A stretch of 24,266 nucleotides of DNA. Source: a virus. The notes beneath the pieces were generated by a model. The model worked only from the letters and a program-made list of their open reading frames with translations, was not told the DNA's origin and did no database searches. The DNA is taken from positions 1-24,266 of the IMG/VR virus record IMGVR_UViG_3300033148_000061; one strand, 5' to 3'. Every line of letters begins with the position of its first letter. The first letter of the stretch is position 1. The position numbers and the translations under genes were made by a program. Positions 21,239 through 24,266 of this stretch are shown one piece after another.

Positions 21239-21806
21239 CCTTCTCCTCTAATAAGTTCATATGCACTACAACAAGATGTGCATATGCGACAGCATGTGAT
21301 TTTTTAAACACATACCCCGTATTGTTATCAATCCATACACTATTACTTATGTCTTTATATGTATGACCAATAAGATTTCTCTTTGCTGGACGAATCACAG
21401 CAAGAAACATTGCCAATCTAGGAATACTATTAATGGGCTCAGGCATCTTTTGCATAACATCATATTGTTTGTTAAGATGTATTAGTTTTTCTACAAAGTC
21501 CCGCTCTTTCAATCGTTCCCAGTTTGGTTCTGCCATTAGACTTATCAAATGCAACTCGTCTTGTACATGTTGATAGACGTTTACATTCAATAAGTCTAAC
21601 TTGAAGTACCCTCTTTGATCTGCTTCTTTATAATCTAAAGAACACATATCATTTACAGGATCGTAGGGTACATCTGTTATGTATACGCCAGTTGGATGTT
21701 TTTTCATAGGCTGTACATCACGCATTGCCGCAGGAACATGCTTAATCAATTTCAATAATTGAGTTCTGTCCCCAAAGTCTATGTCAATGTCTGACTGTAT
21801 ACTCAT
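21225..21806 (-). CDS. Miniature DNA polymerase III alpha (DnaE/PolC, C-family)-like protein
   Basis: 193 aa. The order of motifs matches the palm and fingers of C-family polymerases, with the intervening parts removed. SDIDIDFGDR (5-14) matches PDFDVDF, with D6 and D8 at the places of E. coli DnaE D401 and D403. HPTGVYI (37-43) matches HAGGVVI. SLDYKEADQRGYFKLDLLNV (56-75) matches the FDKSDVEYAGLVKFDFLGL segment, with D71 at the place of D555. LAMFLAVIRPAK (131-142) matches the LVALFRPGP region. GYVFKKSHAVAYAHL (164-178) matches GYGFNKSHSAAYAL. The full enzyme is over 1000 aa, so the PHP, beta-binding, OB and tau-binding parts are missing. Polymerase activity is doubtful; regulatory, decoy or relic roles are possible. 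The start overlaps the exonuclease stop by 4 nt (ATGA). Confidence 0.7.
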   Translation of the reverse strand: MSIQSDIDIDFGDRTQLLKLIKHVPAAMRDVQPMKKHPTGVYITDVPYDPVNDMCSLDYKEADQRGYFKLDLLNVNVYQHVQDELHLISLMAEPNWERLKERDFVEKLIHLNKQYDVMQKMPEPINSIPRLAMFLAVIRPAKRNLIGHTYKDISNSVWIDNNTGYVFKKSHAVAYAHLVVVHMNLLEEKDGTI

Positions 21807-22345
21807 TTAAGTCCTGCTTGTTTAAGTTTCTGATATGCACGTTGCACAACGACTGCTTGATGTTCTGCATCTTCTACAGCCTTGTGAGACGTTACTGCTT
21901 GACCATCTTTAAGAGACACATTACAAAGATCATAAATTGTTCTTGTATCTCTAATAGTATAGAAGGGCCAAGGTATCGACATTTCTAATTGCCTAAAGGC
22001 GTTTTCAGCCACAACAACATCAAAACCAGCACCATTACTCCAAACTGCTCTACGGTTCCAACAGAATTTATAGAGTTTATCCATAGCATCTTTAAACGAG
22101 ATTCTATCGTTGTCGCCCATTGCTTCATTGATTGCTTCTTCACTTTGTTCTCCCCACCACCTTAGTGTATCTGGATTTATGTGTCTATTAAAATCTTCAG
22201 TTTGTGAATCTATTTCAGGACGTAGTTCTAGTTTTTCTGCGACTCCATTACCCATAGGATCAAAACGAACAGCACCGATTGTTAGAATAACACAATCAGG
22301 ATCTGTACTCAGAGTCTCCATATCTATCATTACGTCATTTGCCAT
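21803..22345 (-). CDS. DEDDh 3'-5' exonuclease (DnaQ fold, DexA/Rv2179c-like)
   Basis: 180 aa, one domain. VMIDMETLS supplies D8 and E10, WSNGAGFDVVV supplies D109, and HKAVEDAEHQA supplies H154 and D159. This is the complete two-metal DEDDh site. The W-rich middle (INPDTLRWWGEQSEEA) is typical of the Rv2179c-like/T4 DexA-type branch. It removes nucleotides from 3' ends of DNA or RNA. T4 DexA is a known relative with a non-essential role. Here the gene is coupled through ATGA to the miniature PolIII alpha-like gene, recalling the epsilon-alpha pair of bacterial PolIII, but no clamp-binding motif is obvious. The start overlaps the end of the oxygenase gene by 11 nt. Confidence 0.88.
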   Translation of the reverse strand: MANDVMIDMETLSTDPDCVILTIGAVRFDPMGNGVAEKLELRPEIDSQTEDFNRHINPDTLRWWGEQSEEAINEAMGDNDRISFKDAMDKLYKFCWNRRAVWSNGAGFDVVVAENAFRQLEMSIPWPFYTIRDTRTIYDLCNVSLKDGQAVTSHKAVEDAEHQAVVVQRAYQKLKQAGLK

Positions 22346-23129
22346 TACTACTCCATACGTTATCTTCGTTTCTTATTTCTACTATTATATCACTTCTGAG
22401 GTAATTAATCAATAGAATGGAACGTTTTTTGGGTAAATGCAATGGCATAGTAGAATGCATCAAACGAGTATTATAAAACAAGATACTACCTTTTGGCATA
22501 TCATACTGTTCTGCATTTTCTAAAAAGTATTCATCATGCAAACCTTCATAGCAATCTTGTATATCCCAATCTTTCTGATGACTGTAAGGGATAAGTCCAG
22601 TTGCTCCTGTGTCTTTGTCTAAGTCATCAAGTGGAATGATAACTTGTATGCCACAGACATCATTGTTTTCTCTTTTATTATATTTTTTAAATCGATGCGG
22701 TGTATCAATGTGAGGTCCTACCCATCTGCTTGGACCATTGATTGTTACGATATCACTTGCATAGAATACTGCATCATCTAAATGTTTGCTAATTTCAGGA
22801 TAGATAAGTTCATGTATCTCTTTTACTTCGTCCCAATCATCTGTAAGTTGACTCCACCATACAGCAATGCCAAACAGTTTTTTACATGCCTCTGCTTCTG
22901 CATACTGCTTCTTATGTGTGGATGCTCGTACAGGGTAGAGTTCATCTTTTCTATCGTTTATACGTTGAATAAGGTCGTCTGATATGACATTCTTTTTGAT
23001 GTCAAAGCCACGACCTTCATGTGAAAGTTTAGATACTTGACCAAAGATACGATCATAGTTAGCGGCATAGGCTTTTTGATTCTCACCCTTTCTAGGTGCG
23101 GAACCTTTTCCACCGTGCCATTGACTCAT
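22335..23129 (-). CDS. 2-oxoglutarate/Fe(II) oxygenase, PhyH-like, with N-terminal HGGKGS phage motif
   Basis: 264 aa from the ATG at 23129, chosen because it overlaps the upstream stop as ATGA and has GAGGTG 4-5 nt upstream; the ATG at 23150 is not needed. The double-stranded beta-helix site is present: VGPHIDTPHR (H140, D142), LDKDTGATGLIPYSHQ, and FYNTRLMHSTMPL (H225) followed by KKRSILLINYLR (R236, 2-oxoglutarate contact). Such enzymes hydroxylate small molecules, lipids, proteins or nucleobases; the substrate is unknown. Residues 1-30 (MSQWHGGKGSAPRK, then YAANYDRIFG) look like a separate short phage protein type joined to the enzyme. It overlaps the DEDDh gene by 11 nt. Confidence 0.87.
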   Translation of the reverse strand: MSQWHGGKGSAPRKGENQKAYAANYDRIFGQVSKLSHEGRGFDIKKNVISDDLIQRINDRKDELYPVRASTHKKQYAEAEACKKLFGIAVWWSQLTDDWDEVKEIHELIYPEISKHLDDAVFYASDIVTINGPSRWVGPHIDTPHRFKKYNKRENNDVCGIQVIIPLDDLDKDTGATGLIPYSHQKDWDIQDCYEGLHDEYFLENAEQYDMPKGSILFYNTRLMHSTMPLHLPKKRSILLINYLRSDIIVEIRNEDNVWSSNGK

Positions 23130-23455
23130 TGCCACCTCGTTTCTAGCCACACACGTTCTTCATCACCTGCTAGATATATTCTACGTTGCTTATGATCTTC
23201 TTCATTAGACCAACACCAGTTTTCATTTAGTGTATCGTATGTACTGTCATTGTATTGTGCAAGGCTCATAAAGTTTGACAGTTCATGCACCCTGTCATAA
23301 TCTTTCATATCACAACTAGGTCCCCATGTATCCCAACACCAATCTCGTACTTTATTAAAATTTATGATAGAAGACAAATCAGAATGTGCTAGACTTAGGA
23401 GGAGTTTTAGTAACACAACACCACTTAAACATGTCATGTCCTTTCCATCGACCAT
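23126..23455 (-). CDS. Small Trp-rich conserved protein, start uncertain (possible 5' frameshift)
   Basis: The part from about FNKVRDWCWDTWGPSC to the end (NENWCWSNEEDHKQRRIYLA, then ERVWLETRWQ) looks like a real conserved small protein with many Trp. The first 30 or so codons (LLKLLLSLAHS) look like out-of-frame translation. In another frame an ATG at 23432 has a good Shine-Dalgarno (GGAAAGG, 7 nt) and encodes MFKWCCVTKTPPKSSTF before a stop. Either the gene starts further in or a frame change lies near 23385-23400. The stop overlaps the oxygenase start (ATGA). Function unknown. Confidence 0.5.
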   Translation of the reverse strand: MVDGKDMTCLSGVVLLKLLLSLAHSDLSSIINFNKVRDWCWDTWGPSCDMKDYDRVHELSNFMSLAQYNDSTYDTLNENWCWSNEEDHKQRRIYLAGDEERVWLETRWQ

Positions 23456-23491
23456 CCAATTGATAAAATTGTAAGTGTACTTCTACTGTGT

Positions 23492-24202
23492 TCAATATCC
23501 GGCTTGCCTCAATAACTCTTTTACTTCATTGACGGCATCTTCATCACGTTTAAATTTAATTGCCCACTTTTCAGGATCAATGTATTCTAATACCATCTTT
23601 TGTTGTACTTCATCTAACTTACTTAAAAACTCTAAACCAGACTCACTATGATACAAAGACCAAGGCGATACTCTTCCTGTTGTGACTTCATAACAGATTC
23701 TGTTTGGAGCACCATATCTAAATGCATCTTTACTTTCTATCTGATCATCTTTACAAATTTCGATAAGAGTCTCCATGCTACGAGCAATTGCATCTAAAGC
23801 ATTTTCTTGTCTCAGATATTCAATAATAAACTTAGTGTAGTTTTTATCACTATTCCAACTATCAATTCTAATTTGATTTCTAAGCAACCAATCTGCATAA
23901 CGATTGACATTAATACATCTTGTGTTAACACAGTAATGACCGAATTTGACAAAGGCTAGATAATAAGAACTTTTAGTAAAGTCTATATAAGTCTTTTGCT
24001 TTTTGCTAGAAGTGTTTTGTGCATAGAAGTTTAACCATGCGTTGAAACCTATACGATTACCCTTAAGGTTCTTATCGCCATATCTGCGTTTCTGTTCGCA
24101 AAGATGTTTATCAATAGTACTTTCTTTTGCAAAACTTCTGCCGCAAAATTCACAACCAAACTTTTTAGTTGCCAAGTTCTTTTTCGTATTCTTCGATTTC
24201 AT
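23492..24202 (-). CDS. C2HC zinc-finger conserved phage protein
   Basis: 236 aa from ATG 24202. A single zinc finger is near the N-terminus: CEFCGRSF, then H33 and C35 in DKHLCEQKRR (C-x2-C-x12-H-x-C). After it come a basic linker and a helical region (FNAWLNFYAQNT, then SSYYLAFVKFGHYCVN), and a C-terminal acidic helix. I recall this family in marine T4-like phages, of unknown function; DNA or RNA binding is inferred from the finger. The start is unsure: ATG 24202 and GTG 24220 lack a good Shine-Dalgarno. A TTG at 24175 (LATKKFGCEFCG) would overlap the upstream stop by 11 nt and fits the recalled N-terminus, as with the TTG starts at 10613 and 18140. Confidence 0.75.
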   Translation of the reverse strand: MKSKNTKKNLATKKFGCEFCGRSFAKESTIDKHLCEQKRRYGDKNLKGNRIGFNAWLNFYAQNTSSKKQKTYIDFTKSSYYLAFVKFGHYCVNTRCINVNRYADWLLRNQIRIDSWNSDKNYTKFIIEYLRQENALDAIARSMETLIEICKDDQIESKDAFRYGAPNRICYEVTTGRVSPWSLYHSESGLEFLSKLDEVQQKMVLEYIDPEKWAIKFKRDEDAVNEVKELLRQAGY

Positions 24203-24266
24203 TATCTGTAACGAGTTCACTAAGTAATTCTACCTCATCAAATTTTAGTTCTGGAAACTTTTCTGC
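24165..24266 (-). CDS. C-terminus of an unidentified protein (cut by window edge)
   Basis: The last 33 codons of a gene entering from the right edge, ending TAA at 24165. The residues are strongly acidic (FPELKFDEVELLSEL, then IEEYEKELGN). It overlaps the start region of the zinc-finger gene, which fits the overlapping style of this block. Too short to identify. Confidence 0.6.
   Translation of the reverse strand, partial: AEKFPELKFDEVELLSELVTDNEIEEYEKELGN

Noticed and set aside
1-24266. CRISPR array, integrase, transposase or attachment site
   Set aside because: No spaced direct repeats, no recombinase motif and no tRNA-end duplication seen. The only tandem repeat is the 41-bp duplication at 14766-14847.

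Overview
The window is an AT-rich piece of a tailed-phage genome of the T4-like myovirus type. It most resembles the marine T4-like phages (cyanophage and pelagiphage relatives). The evidence is a set of T4 homologues: a gp14-like neck protein, a gp15-like tail sheath stabiliser, a gp41-type helicase and a gp61-type primase. They sit with small marine-phage conserved proteins and typical auxiliary genes: A-type Fe-S carrier, peptide deformylase, PhyH-type 2OG-Fe(II) oxygenase and Nudix hydrolase. No photosynthesis gene, tRNA, integrase, IS element or CRISPR array is visible. The host cannot be named from this sequence.

Layout. (1) 1-719, minus strand: a conserved phage protein split by a -1 frame change near 408-411 and running off the left edge. 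(2) 843-4612, plus strand: gp14-like, gp15-like, Nudix. (3) 4768-8987, minus strand: a coiled-coil/membrane protein, a 402-aa structural protein and an 843-aa fibre. (4) 9052-10927, minus strand: PD-(D/E)XK nuclease, SGNH-like protein and IscA-like carrier. (5) 10994-13109, minus strand: four conserved or hypothetical genes. (6) 13176-16675, minus strand: a small structural protein, a protein with a ligase-like KWDG motif, a 524-aa protein and a small conserved protein. (7) 16725-19098, minus strand: helicase and primase. (8) 19149-19868, minus strand: a structural protein. (9) 20042-20434, plus strand: a conserved hypothetical. (10) 20409-24266, minus strand: a chain of overlapping genes comprising a truncated gene at the right edge, a zinc-finger protein, a Trp-rich protein, the 2OG oxygenase, a DEDDh exonuclease, a very small DNA polymerase III alpha-like protein, a hypothetical and peptide deformylase.

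Three observations stand out. First, T4-late-promoter-like boxes (TATAAATA, GATAAATA or CTAAATA) stand before most isolated genes, always in the direction of the gene. At four annotated genes and one leader ORF the box ends exactly 5 nt before the ATG. By T4 spacing this puts +1 on the A of the ATG, so these would be leaderless mRNAs, and none has a Shine-Dalgarno. Other boxes have conventional leaders, and one would start its mRNA exactly at a hairpin. Second, the 193-aa protein at 21225-21806 carries, in order, compressed versions of the motifs of C-family DNA polymerases, including the three palm aspartates. Its gene is coupled by a 4-nt overlap to a DEDDh exonuclease gene. Third, an exact 41-bp tandem duplication over a gene start (14766-14847) has made a 14-codon minigene that takes the only ribosome binding site and ends in an ATGA overlap with the real gene.

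Motif and family calls rest on reading the translations by eye. No search was run.
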